From the NCBI RefSeq assembly GCF_002234675.1, contig NC_019875.2, positions 28,765,818-28,829,817 of the forward strand: DNA of 64,000 bases. The letters are read 5' to 3'. Numbering within the stretch: position 1 is the first letter of the stretch; every line of letters begins with the position of its first letter. This DNA is from Oryzias latipes. Its lineage: Eukaryota > Chordata > Actinopteri > Beloniformes > Adrianichthyidae. The notes beneath the pieces are model-generated. The model saw only the letters and a program-made list of their open reading frames with translations. It searched no databases and was not told where the DNA came from. Below are positions 47,130-59,059 of this stretch, in pieces. The position numbers were made by a program, and so were the translations under genes.

Positions 47130-49440
47130 TGTCTTGGATCCATTTTAGGTCTGTCAATCGGATTGACAACCACAACTTACATTAAATTGTTGTTAAAAAG
47201 AATCATTACAACCCGACAAATTTCGTTTTGTCCCTGTGGTGAAATGACAAAAAAGAATCCTGATTCCAGATCGCATTTCAGAACCTGCTGTCGTTCCAGT
47301 AAGTAACATCCAATTAAAAAGAATACTGCTGCTGTAATTTATAAAAATTCAATTTTTGTTTACTGTTTTACGCCACAGTTCTTTTCGCTAAATAAATGTA
47401 CTTTAAAGTCACCGTGAGGATGTTTGCCAAAACTGAGCACAATTTTTTTTATTCAGTCACTAAATCATTTTTTGTCTTGTTACAATAATCAAATTATTTA
47501 TTTGTGTTTGTGCAAAGGTCATCTACCACAACAAAGAAGCAGAATCAACCTCTAAAACAATGACGTGAAGATTTAAAGCTAAGGAACTGAAATCTTTTGT
47601 TTACAATCTCAGTCAGCCTAACCTTATTTCAAATTATTTCCATCTTTTTATTGCCCTACTGTAAAGTAACATTATAAACCAAAATGAAGATGTTTTAGTA
47701 CAGTTTGCTGAAAAACATCCACTGTTTTCATAGAATGATGCGATATAAAACAATCTAGAAACATCAAAACGACATCCTGATTGTTGCTCCCAAAATGTCT
47801 GGATTTTTTGTGTGTCCCTTTAAAGCAGAACTGCATCCACTTCAACCAAATTTCCCTAAAGGTCTCCTGATGACGACGCAGATAAACGAAGAGGTTTTGT
47901 TTACCGTGGACAGGTTGGAAGACGGCAGCCCTTCTGTGCCGTTTGGCAGCTCACTCCCACAGCAGGAAGAGTCTTCGTCGTTCTCAGACGGCAAATTTCA
48001 TTAAAAAAAGCAAAAAAAAATTGACTTGTGAGATGTTTTTCTCTGCATGAGCCCTGCCTTTACTTTCTGTTTTTTCTGTATTTTTTTTTCTATACTTCAC
48101 AGGATTTGTTTTTACAGGCATTAAAAACACATAAGAAGAACACGTTTTCTGTGGGATGGGTGACAAATAGAAAAGTATAGAACTAAATAGTATACAAAAC
48201 ACTCACGCGCGCACTGACACAGTGAGACATACTGTGGCGGCTATGAGTCAGTGAGCACTTGTTAGTGGTCAGGCTCTCTCCCTGCAGTTGGCACCAACCT
48301 CAAGTGATTCACTTGTCGACCAGGTGCCAACATGAACAGCAGTGTCAAAATTACCCCAAAAGCTGTGGGAAGGACGACAAACTTTTTCTCAGCGTTCACA
48401 AAACTCCACTTCTAATGTGCATTTAAACCATGGAAGGTGTTGCATTTTTCACGTGTGTGCAGTTGATTTCCATCCCTCCTCTCTTGCAAAGGATCTTCGT
48501 TACACGGCTCGCTGTGCTGAGAGATTCCCCTGGCGGCGAGGAGCTCTGACAGGTTGTTTTGAGTCTGGGCTTCGTAGTTCATTTACAACCAGTCAGGCAG
48601 GAGTCTTCTGGGAGTTTGATGATTTTTTGACACCCAGACAAGCAGATGTTCAGAGGACATGAATAAAACATGCGGCCCATCTGACCACAGAGCCAAGGCT
48701 CTCCGAGAGTCTAATGAAAAATGAAGCGTGATTTCAATTCACAAGGAAAGAAATGAAACCTTTTGTCAGATAAGTGGGTAAGCGTATGAAATATGGATGA
48801 CCTTTTTTGTAGGCTGACCTGATTGGCTTGCAGGGTTTAGTTGTGGTCATGACAATCAAAGCTGACACAGGTTTGTCATGTGGTGGATGGGGGGGAATGT
48901 GAATGGACCTCTCATTAGCAGCCAGGCGCAGGGGCAGAACGGTTCTGACGCCTCTGAGTTTATCAGCTGATAAAACACCCAAGTTTTTGGTTCTGCTTTT
49001 CCAGAATCTGTTTATTTCCTCAGGAAAACAGTTAGGCGCAGCGGGAGGTGGGGGCAAGAGCATGCGCTGCCACCTCACCCACTTAAAGCTGATCCCGCGC
49101 CGTCTCAGAAATGTGGAAACGGTCCTGTTTGTCCCGGGGAGGGACATTCAAGACAGAAACCATTCAGTTCAGATCCCAGAATTTAACGTATTTTGCTTGG
49201 AGTGCACATGTCCGTGTCACAGCACCTTTTCATTCGCCATCAACACTGTGAGGTGAAGTGTTTTCAAAGTACTCAGTGTCTGCCCTTGAGTGGAGAACAG
49301 TGTTTACGGCAGATGAACTGCATTTATATAAAACCCTCCTGGCCTCGGGCAGCCATTCACGGCATGTTTTTCTTCTGCTTTTCTCCCAGAGTCCATCAGA
49401 AACACAAACACTCAGAAACTCTGACAAAAACTGCCATTAG
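47130..49440. other. Intergenic DNA, no gene recognised
   Basis: No protein family, exon chain or repeat ends recognised. The less AT-rich block at about 48400-49200 looks non-repetitive. Confidence 0.4.
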
Positions 49441-49447
49441 GTTTGCC

Positions 49448-49555
49448 ATCCATCCATCCATCCATCCATCCATCCATCCATCCATCCATCCATCATTCCT
49501 TCCTTCCGTCCTCCCTTTCTTCCTTCCTTCCATCCATCCATCCATCCATTCATTC
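49448..49555 (+). repeat. (CATC)n microsatellite with variants
   Basis: Tandem CATC at 49449-49494, then TTCC-type variants, then CATC/CATT again. Confidence 0.9.
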
Positions 49556-49690
49556 ATCCTCAGAACCAGCTGAATCCCTTTTGGGGTCACATGGTTGCTG
49601 GAGCCTATCCCAGCTGTTCTCTTGCATACTATTGCAGGGCCACCCTCTTTCACACATGCACACCTATGGACAATTCAGAGTCACCAAATG
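49556..49690 (-). repeat. L2-like LINE/SINE tail repeat next to the CATC microsatellite
   Basis: Contains TTTTGGGGTCACATGGTTGC, TGGAGCCTATCCCAGC and GGACAATTCAGAGTCACCAA. These tails often end in CATC-like repeats, as here. Confidence 0.7.
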
Positions 49691-49886
49691 AAAGTGATAA
49701 TCCACAGTGATAATGGACGCCTGAAAAAGAAGTTCCGGTCACATAGCTTAAATGTTTTGTATCACTGCGCTGGCTTCTTTAAAACGAACTTTAGCTTCAT
49801 CACCTGGACAAAAACAAGTGGTTAGAAGTGAAATTTCTTTCTGAACTGATGCTTTATTTAACGATTATTTAACTTTGTGACCATCA

Positions 49887-49889
<3 letters not shown>

Positions 49890-49969
<80 letters not shown>
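49890..49969 (+). repeat. (TA)n microsatellite at the 5' edge of the R4-like LINE
   Basis: About 40 uninterrupted AT/TA units. The Tyr-Ile repeat in the overlapping frame is an artefact of this tract. Confidence 0.95.
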
Positions 49970-49972
<3 letters not shown>

Positions 49973-52333
49973 AGGCTCTTCGCAACTCAACTTGCAAAAG
50001 TGTACGCTCAGTGGCAGGGTCAAAACAGCCAAGCAGACCCACCAAGGCTAGAAACTGAACAGAACTGGAAAAGTATATGGGAGAAACAGACAGCACATAA
50101 CAGCAATGCCCAGTGGCTGGTCTCTCTAAGAAAAGAACATAGCAACCTCCCTGAACAGAATCCAGTATCCATCACAGTGGCAGACATCCAAGAAAGAGTC
50201 TCAGGTATGAAGAACTGGACAGCACCGGGCCCTGACATGATCCATGCCTACTGGCTAAAGAAGCTTATCGCACTCCACGAGCGCCTGGCAGCACAAATGA
50301 ACCAGCTGCTAAGAGATGGGACTCACCCCGAGTGGCTAACGGAAGGGCGAACGATCCTGATCCAGAAGGATCCCTCAAAGGGTGCAGTCTCATCCAACTA
50401 CCGGCCAATAACCTGTCTGTCCACAATATGGAAGCTCATGTCAGGCATCATTGCAACCAAGATAAATAGGCACATGGATCAATTCATGAGTAACACACAG
50501 AAGGGCATTGGTAGAGACTCCAGAGGAGCCAAACACCAACTCCTGGTCTACAGAACAGTCGCTCAAGACTGCAAGTCACGACACACCAACCTGTGCACAG
50601 CCTGGATTGATTACAAAAAGGCCTATGACTCGATGCCACACACATGGATCACTGAATGCTTGGAGCTGTACAACATCAACAGGACTCTAAGAGCCTTCAT
50701 AGGAAACTCAATGAAGCTGTGGAAAACCACCCTTGAAGCCAATGGGAAGCCACTTGCACAAGTGTCCATCAAATGTGGGATATACCAAGGTGATGCTCTG
50801 TCCCCACTGCTGTTCTGCATAGGTCTCAACCCCCTCAGTCAAATAATCAACAAGACTGGCTATGGATACCGACTCAGAAATGGAGCCAACATCAGTCACC
50901 TCCTCTACATGGATGACATCAAGCTATATGCTAAGAGCGAGCGTGACATTGACTCCCTGATCCACACCACCTGGATCTACAGTACTGACATTGGGATGTC
51001 ATTCGGGCTCGAGAAATGCAGCCGGATGGAGACAAAGAGAGGCAAGGTAGTCCACACAGGAGGGGTCTCACTCCCAGAAGGAACAATAGCAGACATTGAG
51101 GACAGTTACAAGTACCTTGGAATTCCACAGGCAAATGGCAACCTGGAGCAGGCAACAAGGAAAGCTGCAACAGCTAAATACCTCCAACAAGTAAGGCAAG
51201 TCCTGAGAAGCCAGCTCAATGGCAAAAATAAGACCCGGGCAATTAACAGCTACGCACTGCCAGTTATCAGATACCCTGCAGGAATAATAAGATGGCCAAA
51301 GGAAGAGATACAGACCACGGATGTTAAAACACGAAAGCTCCTCACCATGCATGGAGGGTTCCATCCCAAATCCAGCACCCTGAGACTGTATGCTAGCCGC
51401 AAGGAAGGAGGCCGAGGACTAGTGAGCGTAGAAGCCACTATCCAGGATGAAACATCCAAGATCCATGAGTACATCAAGCTCAAGGCCCCAACTGACAGTG
51501 TGCTCAGTGAATGTCTCAGGCAATGGAGAGCAGAAGATACAGTGCTGGAGGACAGATCCTCATGGGAGGACAAACCCCTCCATGGGATGTACCACCGGAC
51601 CATAACTGAAGTGGCTGATATCAAGAACTCCTACCAATGGCTAGAAAGGGCTGGCCTACAGGACAGCACCGAAGCGCTCATCCTGGCAGCCCAGGAACAA
51701 GCCCTGAGCACCAGAGCAAAAGAGGCTCAGATCTACCACACCAGACAAGACCCAAGGTGTAGGCTGTGCAAAGAGGCGCCTGAAACAATCCAGCACATAA
51801 CTGCAGGGTGGAAGATGCTGGCAGGGAAAGCATACATGGAGCGCCACAATCAAGTGGCTGGAATAATATACAGGAACATGTGTGCAGAATATGAACTGGA
51901 AACCCCAAGGTCAAAATGGGAAACACCTCCGAAGGTGGTAGAGAATGAGAGGGCAAAGGTCCTGTGGGACTTCCAGATCCAGACTGATAGGATGGTAATG
52001 GCGAACCAACCAGACATTGTAGTGGTGGATAAAGAACAGAGGAAAGCCGTTGTGGTGGATGTGGCAATGCCAAGCGATGGGAACATCAGGAAGAAGGAAC
52101 ATGAGAAACTGGAGAAATACCAGGGACTCAGAGAAGAACTGGAGAAAGCCTGGAAAGTGAAGGTGACAGTGGTGCCTGTGGTAATTGGAGCACTCGGGGC
52201 AGTAACCCCCAAGCTGGAGGAGTGGCTACAACAGATACCTGGAAAGACCTCAGACCTCTCAGTCCAGAAAAGCGCAGTGCTGGGAACAGTTCAGATACTG
52301 CGCAGGACCCTCAAGCTCCCAGGCCTCTGGTAG
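49970..52333 (+). CDS. R4-type LINE reverse transcriptase with restriction-like endonuclease (788 codons, no start)
   Basis: The open frame has no internal stop and ends LKLPGLW. The RT domain includes TAPGPDMIHAYWLKKL, SNYRPITCLSTIWKL, WIDYKKAYDSMPHTW, GIYQGDALSPLLFCIGLNPL and YMDD (codons 50906-50917). The C-terminus has a zinc knuckle whose first three ligands are CRLC (51758-51769) and His (51794-51796). The fourth position, usually Cys (HITAGC), is Trp here (TGG, 51809-51811). The restriction-like endonuclease region shows PD (Asp codon 52013-52015), then VVVDVAMPSDGNI and EKLEKYQGL. The frame begins inside the (TA)n tract, so no native start is present. The uninterrupted frame suggests a young insertion. 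Confidence 0.88.
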
Positions 52334-52381
52334 AGGACCCGAGCTTGGAGGAGAAACCACCCGCGGAGGGTGAGAGGGGCG

Positions 52382-52385
<4 letters not shown>
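49970..52385 (+). mobile_element. R4/Dong-type LINE flanked by (TA)n on both sides
   Basis: A 2.4-kb unit lies exactly between two (TA)n tracts and carries one uninterrupted reverse transcriptase/endonuclease frame followed by a 3' UTR of about 50 bp. The placement suggests insertion into a TA microsatellite, as R4-clade elements with restriction-like endonucleases are often site-preferring. It is probably 5' truncated, because no N-terminal zinc-finger region or start codon precedes the frame. Confidence 0.85.

Positions 52386-52386
<1 letters not shown>

Positions 52387-52462
<76 letters not shown>
52387..52462 (+). repeat. (TA)n microsatellite at the 3' edge of the R4-like LINE
   Basis: About 38 TA units immediately after the element's 3' UTR, mirroring the tract at 49890-49969. 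Confidence 0.95.
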
Positions 52463-52464
<2 letters not shown>

Positions 52465-52465
<1 letters not shown>

Positions 52466-53620
52466 GAGGTCGGTCCCAGCTCAGCCAGCTAAGCGGCGCG
52501 TTGTCACGGGTGCCGCACCAAGTAACAAATTGTCCGCTTTTTGTGAAAAAAGGTATCTAAACCGAACAAAAAAACAAGAATAGAGTACTGAAAACTAGTT
52601 GAATATTTATTCATCTTGACAACGACCATGATAAATGTGGGTTAATGGCCTTTGAATGGCCTCAGAACCGCCCACTGCGGATATTTATAGGAATTTATTT
52701 TATTTTATTTATTTTTTTTAGCAATGTCTGAAACATTTTTTTGCAGTTGGATAAAAAAAATGTTCCAAAGACGATTTGGTCCAGATTTCTACTCCAATTG
52801 AAAAAATAAACAGGAAGTAAGCAAGCAAAATGATTATAGAAATTACTGTGACCACAAAGAAAGTAAAGTTTTTATTCTGCTGTGGTCCTAAAATCTAAAA
52901 CCAGATTTGATTGTCATACCTGCACAAAAAGATAATCCAAGTGAAGAAACTTTAGAGAAAATGTATCCAAATAACCTGGTTATATATGGAAGCAATAATT
53001 TGTTTCGTTTTACAGGTTAAATGTAAAATAAAGAAAAACAAGCTTTGAATCTCCGGTTCAGTTTGATCCAGAATATATTTCAGATTCTTCATGGTGATCC
53101 AGTCTATATATCAGAGCTGAACTAAATCCAATCAAATATACTTTATTTATAAAGCACTTTTCATATAAAAATATAACACAAAGGGCTTTACATTAAAACA
53201 CAACAAAATATAAAAACAAGCATTGACGAAGTGATTTTATCCAGCGGATTCAAAAATATGAACCAGTGTTCCAGAAAAGTGAATGTCAAACGCACAGCTT
53301 CATGTTTGTAAGTGAATAATCTGTGTTCCTGTCTCCTCTTCATCATCTCCCTGTCCTCCAGCAGGGGCTCAAAGGGAAGAGCGTCACGGCTCACATTTCT
53401 GAACAAGACGCTGAGTCATGAAGCCTGTGAGGAGCCGGGGATCATGGGAGAACCCACTACGAGCGTCAAAGACAACTCCAGCAAATGGCAGGAAGAATTC
53501 AGCCTTTTAGGAGAAATTCACCTCGGAGTCATGGGTAGAGATATTAGCAACTCCGCCCCCTTTCCCTTCCCTATTGTTGAGAGTTCTCTGTTTACGTGCT
53601 CTCCTGCTGGCTTACAGTCC
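52465..53620. other. Intergenic DNA, no gene recognised
   Basis: AT-rich sequence with a LINE-tail-like piece at about 53131-53215 (TTTATTTATAAAGCACTTTT). The frame at 53312-53668 has no recognisable domain. Confidence 0.4.
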
Positions 53621-53625
53621 CCCAT

Positions 53626-55495
53626 AGCAAGCCTTTTTAAATTGGGTCAAAAGCTATCTAACGGGTAGAAAACAATTGGTTAAAATTGATGAATTTACAT
53701 TAGAAACCATAGAGGTAAGTTGTGGTGTCCCACAAGGATCAATTCTGGGCCCGCTGCTATTCAATATATACATAAATGATATATTCTATGTTTCAAAGCT
53801 TATGAAACTCATATTATTTGCTGATGACACAAACATATTCTGTTCTACGGACAATCGTAGGGAACTTATCAATGTGTAAAACACAGAGTTAACCAAAATA
53901 AATTCATGGATGGATTATAACAAATTATCTTTGAAGCTGGATAAAACCAAAGTGATGTTTTTTGGTAACTACAACGCCTATACTGAGCTCTCAAATAAAA
54001 TAAATAATGTCCTAATGGAAAGTGTTACAGAAATCAAATTCTTAGGGGTTGGAAGCAACACATCAGACACATACAAACTAAAGTCTCAAAAAGTACTCTA
54101 ATCATAAATAAATCTAAACATATATCAGAATACGTCCTCTTTCAGCTTCTCCCATCAGGGGTCGCCACAGCGAACAAGTCGCATGGTAAACTTGGCAATG
54201 TTTTACGCTGGATGCCCTTCCTGACGCAACCTTCCCAAACCGGGCTGGGAACCAGCGCAGAAGTAGAGAAGGGAACAGGGAGCAGCCCGGAGTCGAACCC
54301 AGGTTTCACGGACGGAAGGCGCCGCAAACCAGCACGAGCTAAACCGGCTCGTATCAGAATACAACAGTAGATATTTATTGTACTGCTCCTTAAAATTGCC
54401 ATATTTGACCCACTGTATAGAAATTTGGGGGAATAATTATAGGACTTCACTACATCCTCTCTTTTTTCTTCAAAAACGAGCCGTCAGAATTGTACATAAA
54501 GCTGGATATCTTGATCATACAAACAATCTATTTTTTCAATCAAGACTTTTAAAACTGCATAACCTTGTGGATTTTTACACTGTGCAACTTTTATACAGAG
54601 CCAGTGGGAAATCGTTACCATTCAACATCCAAAAACAGTTCTTAGAAAATGAAGGAGGCTACAGACTGAGGGGATGTAGGAACTTAAAGATCAAACTGAT
54701 GAGAACCACAAGAAAAGTTTCTGTGTGTCGGTGTGTGGCACTAAACTTTGGAACAGTTTAAGTAATGAGCTCAAACAATGTTCAAATATTCAAGAAAATG
54801 GATAAAGAAACTCTGATTTCAGGATATGAAGATAAGAGGATTTAAGGATCAACAGGTGTTTGAATAATTCCAAATCCATGTGTGAACTTGTTTGTGGTGA
54901 AATAATCAAAGCTCTTTTCATTACAACCAATGAGTGTTACATTGTAATGTGCAATAATGATTACGGAAATGCAGGAATTACGATCAATAAGCTATCAATT
55001 TTGTTTACTTGATCTGCAATGTGTAGCAATAATTAGTGGTTTATTGTGATCATGTGTTCTAATAATAATTAATGATTATTACATGTTGTTTACCGTTACT
55101 GTTTACCAAAATCATGAATGGATGTTTTCTGAAGATAATCAATCATTACTAGGCACTGGATTTTGTAACTTGAAAAGAATCTATCAGATCAGAACCGGGT
55201 TACAAAAACTGTAAAACTATCAAATGAATGAACTCAGCAGGGGTGGGATTATATACGTTCACTTCTTCCCGCTCCTTTTCAAGCAATAAATCAAACTCTA
55301 CTTAACTTTAGTTAATTATCTCTATATTTAATTAAGCAAATGTGATTTAAGGTACTTTTTTGTTTTGTTTAATTTTCTGTCTTTGTAATCTATGCATTTC
55401 AACATTTCTGTAATGAGTTTGATAAATATTTGTAATTTCATTGTTGCTTTGACTACAATGCTTGAAATAAATCAATAAATCAAATCAATATCCTT
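53626..55495 (+). mobile_element. Jockey/L2-group LINE, 5' truncated, split by a SINE
   Basis: Starts in the RT palm (WVKSYLTGRKQLVKID, CGVPQGSILGPLLFNIYIND, LILFADDTNIFCS), continues MDYNKLSLKLDKTKVMFFGN, is broken by a SINE at 54134-54351, and resumes with LPYLTHCIEIWGNNYRTSLH and LQKRAVRIVHKAGYLDHTN. A probable 3' UTR ends in ATAAATCAATAAATCAA-type repeats near 55490. Several stops and frameshifts make it inactive. Confidence 0.8.
54134..54351 (-). mobile_element. tRNA-derived SINE with RTE-like tail, 11-bp target duplication
   Basis: On the minus strand the element begins with a tRNA-like head (A box TTTAGCTCGTGCTGG, B box GGTTCGACTCC) and ends TTCGCTGTGGCGACCCCTGA and TGGGAGAAGCTGAAAGAGG. 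That is nearly the same 3' end as the RTE LINE at window base 240. TATCAGAATAC flanks it perfectly (54123-54133 and 54352-54362). The shared tail implies mobilisation by the RTE LINE. Confidence 0.9.
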
Positions 55496-55523
55496 GATAT
55501 CGGGCAGTTTAAAACCTAATTAG

Positions 55524-57328
55524 TAATGCCAAAAGTACAAGTAAAGCCAAAAATATGAACCAGTTAACTAGTAATCTTTTAAAAATGTTTCTTTTAAAAT
55601 CTATAAAGGCCACTGGTTAACTAGCTACATGCAATTTTCATGCATTTTCGACAAGTTCACTGCTAATGCTTCTGTGAAGCCAACTAGTTTACAAGTGATA
55701 TGCAAAATGTTAACTAGTTGACTAGTTAGATGTACGTAACCCATGAGAGAGAGAAAATTGCACTAGATAACTAGTGTGGTGCAATTGGTCCACTAGTTAA
55801 CTAGTGAGCACATTATTTTCTCATTAGTTCACTAGTGCATCCTTATAAATGTCACTAGTGAACTAGTGAAGAACTTTCTGTCAGCTAGTTAACTAGTGTT
55901 ACAATATGCTAATGTGGAGGAGTGATCCATCCCTTAGTGAACCAGTGGAGATTTTTAGGGCTAACTAGTACCGTAGCAGCCATTCTGGCTCATTTGTTGT
56001 AGAACTCAGCTAGTAAGCAGCAGCTCTATTGTGTGTACAACCAGTAAGAGAGTGACACCGCATATGCAAATGAAGGGGGCGGGGCTAGATTCCTGATTGG
56101 TTTGTTCCAAAGCCTGAGCTTGAGGCTCTTGAAGTTGATCTTTGTAGGTTTTTTCTACAGAGGAACATCCATTTTTTATAGCTCTGCCAGGTATTTTTTG
56201 CTGATGATTGTGTGACAAACTAAAGGAATGAACAGAAATTCAGAAAAACCTTTTGATTTTATCATGATTGAAATTTTCTCTTGAGAGAGTAAAGCAGCAG
56301 AGATAAGGCAAATAGCCAAAGGACAGAAAGGAACAAGGTGCATTATAAAATATGTGACTGAAGCGGATTTAAGTGGTTATTGAGAACAGTTTTTCTCAGT
56401 AAAAATGCTATTCTTACTTTGCATCTTTTAGCAATGATACATAAGATTTCCGGAACTTTAGTGAGGCATGCATAGCTGTAATACCTAAAATGGCCACTAG
56501 ATGGACCATAGCAGAGAGGAAGAACATGTAATCTAGAAAACAGCTTTCTTCATTTATCTGTGCCAAGGATATTTTGTCCTCACCAGGCTCTGTATGTCTG
56601 TCTGTCAGTAACTTGTCTCAAGAGGTTTGGACACATTTATTTATTTGTTTTTTATAAAATGTTAGAAATGGATCAAGGAACAATAGATTCCATTTTGGGA
56701 GTGATTCAAGATCATTTTGCAGATCCAGGATTTTTTTTTAAAGGATTCCTCCTCATCACGAGGACATTATGTTCAGGTTATTGCTGTGAAGATGCAATGT
56801 CCATAAATGTATCTTTAGTCTGAAAGACTAGTTAAAACAAAGACCAGTGGGATGTATCATCACTCCTCCACATGAGAATATTGTAACACTAGTTAACTAG
56901 CTGACAGAAATTTCTTCACTAGTTCACTAGTGACTTTTATCAGGATGCACTAGTGAACTAGTAACAAACAACATGCTCACTAGTTAACTAGTGGACTAAT
57001 TGCACCACACTAATTGTTTAGTGAAATTTTCTCTCTCGCGCGAGTTAACTAGTAAGACTTGCATACATCTCACTAGTCAACTAGCTAACATTTTGCATGT
57101 AAACTAGAGATTTTAGTCACACTAGTTTACTAGTTGACTTCACAGGAGCCTTACTAGTGAACTTGAAGAAAATGCGTGAAAATTGCATGTAGCTAGTTAA
57201 CTAGTGGTCTTTTTAGATTATCACTAGTAAGCACAAAAGGGGCAACTAGCAAACATTTTTAAACATTACTAGTGAACTGGTTCATATTTTTGTCTGTCAC
57301 TAGTTAACTAGTTGTACTTTTGGCATTA
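55524..57328. mobile_element. Inverted-repeat DNA element packed with ACTAGTTAACTAGT-like palindromes
   Basis: TAATGCCAAAAGTACAA at 55524 and its reverse complement ending at 57328 start two inverted arms of about 400 bp. Each arm carries roughly ten irregularly spaced copies of a 14-bp palindrome, consensus ACTAGTTAACTAGT, with spacers that also correspond between arms. The centre (about 55930-56860) has no recognisable protein. I see no clear target duplication and cannot assign a superfamily. Confidence 0.8.
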
Positions 57329-57339
57329 TCTACAGTATT

Positions 57340-59050
57340 TGTCTGCAACAGAACGAAGCGGAGCAGGGAACTTCAAGTACGATCTTTTTCCAACTGCCTT
57401 TTTTCAGCAACTCCTGATTCACAACACTTTGAATAAAATAAATATAAAATGACAAAAAAATGCAATTTGGACCTTCATTTTTATAATTTATGTCCTCCAT
57501 CATCACATAAACGCTGCACACCATCTTCATCAGAGAGGGTCTTTAGAGTAAATATAAATAAATTATCAGCGTAGTGAAATAATATTTACGTTGATCTGGA
57601 AGATTTGAAAACATGAAAAACCCACATGGTTAATGATAGCAAATTGCCTCCTGTTAAAGGGGACATTTGAGGCAGTTTAGTTACAGAGGTGGAGAAGTTT
57701 GAGTCCTCATCCTGCAATCTGCCCAAGCTTCATTTATCAGTGAAATGTGGCCAAAAAGAATAACTTTAGATAGAAATACTCCAAATTTTAGGTATTTTGA
57801 TGTTTTGTTGTTAAAAAACCTTCTTACCTGGACCCCAGAGTACTAATCTCAAATAAATAGTAATTTTGCAGACAGACCCCTAAAATCTTACAATTTAACA
57901 TAGTTTTCCATCAACATTGAACACAATAAGGCCGCTTTGTTGAGGTTAGACGCCGAGGACGCATCACTTGAGCAGAAATGCTCACTCATGACTCCAGGAT
58001 CAGCAGTTCTGATGGCTCTGAATAAAACGCCATGCACTGTAACCCATAATGCGGGATTACAGCAAAGGATTACGAGCGAACCAAATCTCCCCTGCAGCAA
58101 ATAAATATAAGTAGATTGATTTTCATCGAGATGTCAATCGATGCTCTGCTTCTCTGATGGCATAAGAGGGCAGAGTGTCACATTTTCTGCCGATGAGATT
58201 GAGCGGCAACGAGGGGCTTAGTGGCAAACACAATCGAGGAGTGTAAACATACCGAGGGCCAGGAGAGGCCGATCAATGGCTCCAGTCTGGGATTGATTAA
58301 TTACCCCGAGAAAGAGACTGAGGTGTGAGGGCACCAGAGAAACCTGATCAGAACAAGATTTATCACCCAATCTCTGTATTACCACCCCATCCCTCTCACT
58401 GTTTTCTCTTTCTTTTTTCTGTTTTGTTTTTCCTGGTTAATATGTGGATAGATGTTTTTCCCACCCAAAAAAATAACAAGAACTCTTTTGAAGTGACCTT
58501 TAATCCCAAGGGCATCCACTTCAGATAATCTCCTAATAATCCTGAATGTTGAGAACACCTGATGTTGGACATTTCACAGCCCAGAAAGTAAAAAAAAAAA
58601 AAAAAAATTAAATCCAAATGTTTCCAAGGAGGAAAATGATTTTTTTTCTTTTCATTTAAGGTGAAAAAGGTTTTAAAGTTGTTTTCAAAAGTTTGAGCTT
58701 TAAACTTTATCAGTCATTCAATTCAATGGCCAAACTGAATTTAAGTGTAATATTAATTAGCATGTTAGGGCTACAGTCTGGAAAAACAAAGTAAACTTGT
58801 TCAACTTGGTATTTTATCATTACTTGTACTTTCTGTTAAAAATTCTGTAAATGTCATTAGGTAGTTTCTGCTCATGTCTGCAACTATGATTTCTAGTCTT
58901 TGTTTTGTATAACTCAGAGACTGCAATGTTTTGATTTGATTTTAATTTACTCATCCTGACTTCCTCCACATTTGCTACTGTGTTGGTTTCTCATAACTCT
59001 GCTCTCCAGGAGATCCGTGTTTCAGATGTTTATGTGTCAAAGATGCTGCC
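57340..59050. other. Intergenic DNA with a possible conserved non-coding block
   Basis: 57930-58380 is non-repetitive, less AT-rich than its surroundings, and dense in homeodomain-like words (GGGATTACAG, AAAGGATTACG, GATTGATTAATTACC). The rest is AT-rich with no gene. Confidence 0.35.
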
Positions 59051-59059
59051 GGTTCTGAA

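Noticed and set aside
47795-48004. A 69-aa frame beginning MSGFFVCPFKAEL as a host gene
   Set aside because: No recognisable motif, neighbouring exons or conserved structure.
49396-49653. A Met-Asp-Gly-Trp repeat protein
   Set aside because: It is a translation of the (CATC)n microsatellite on the minus strand.
49877-49969. N-terminal Tyr-Ile repeat of the long reverse transcriptase frame
   Set aside because: It is the (TA)n microsatellite read in frame; the element's coding sequence begins after it.
50020-52212. Several minus-strand frames over the R4-type LINE
   Set aside because: They are antisense shadows of the intact reverse transcriptase frame.
53312-53668. A 118-aa frame next to the L2/jockey LINE
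   Set aside because: No domain, and it ends inside the LINE in a different frame; not supportable as a gene.
54280-54351. A minus-strand tRNA gene
   Set aside because: It is the head of a SINE with a defined tail and target duplication.
55550-57310. ACTAGTTAACTAGT array as a CRISPR or satellite array
   Set aside because: Spacing is irregular, spacers are shared between the two mirrored arms, and the whole behaves as an inverted-repeat element.
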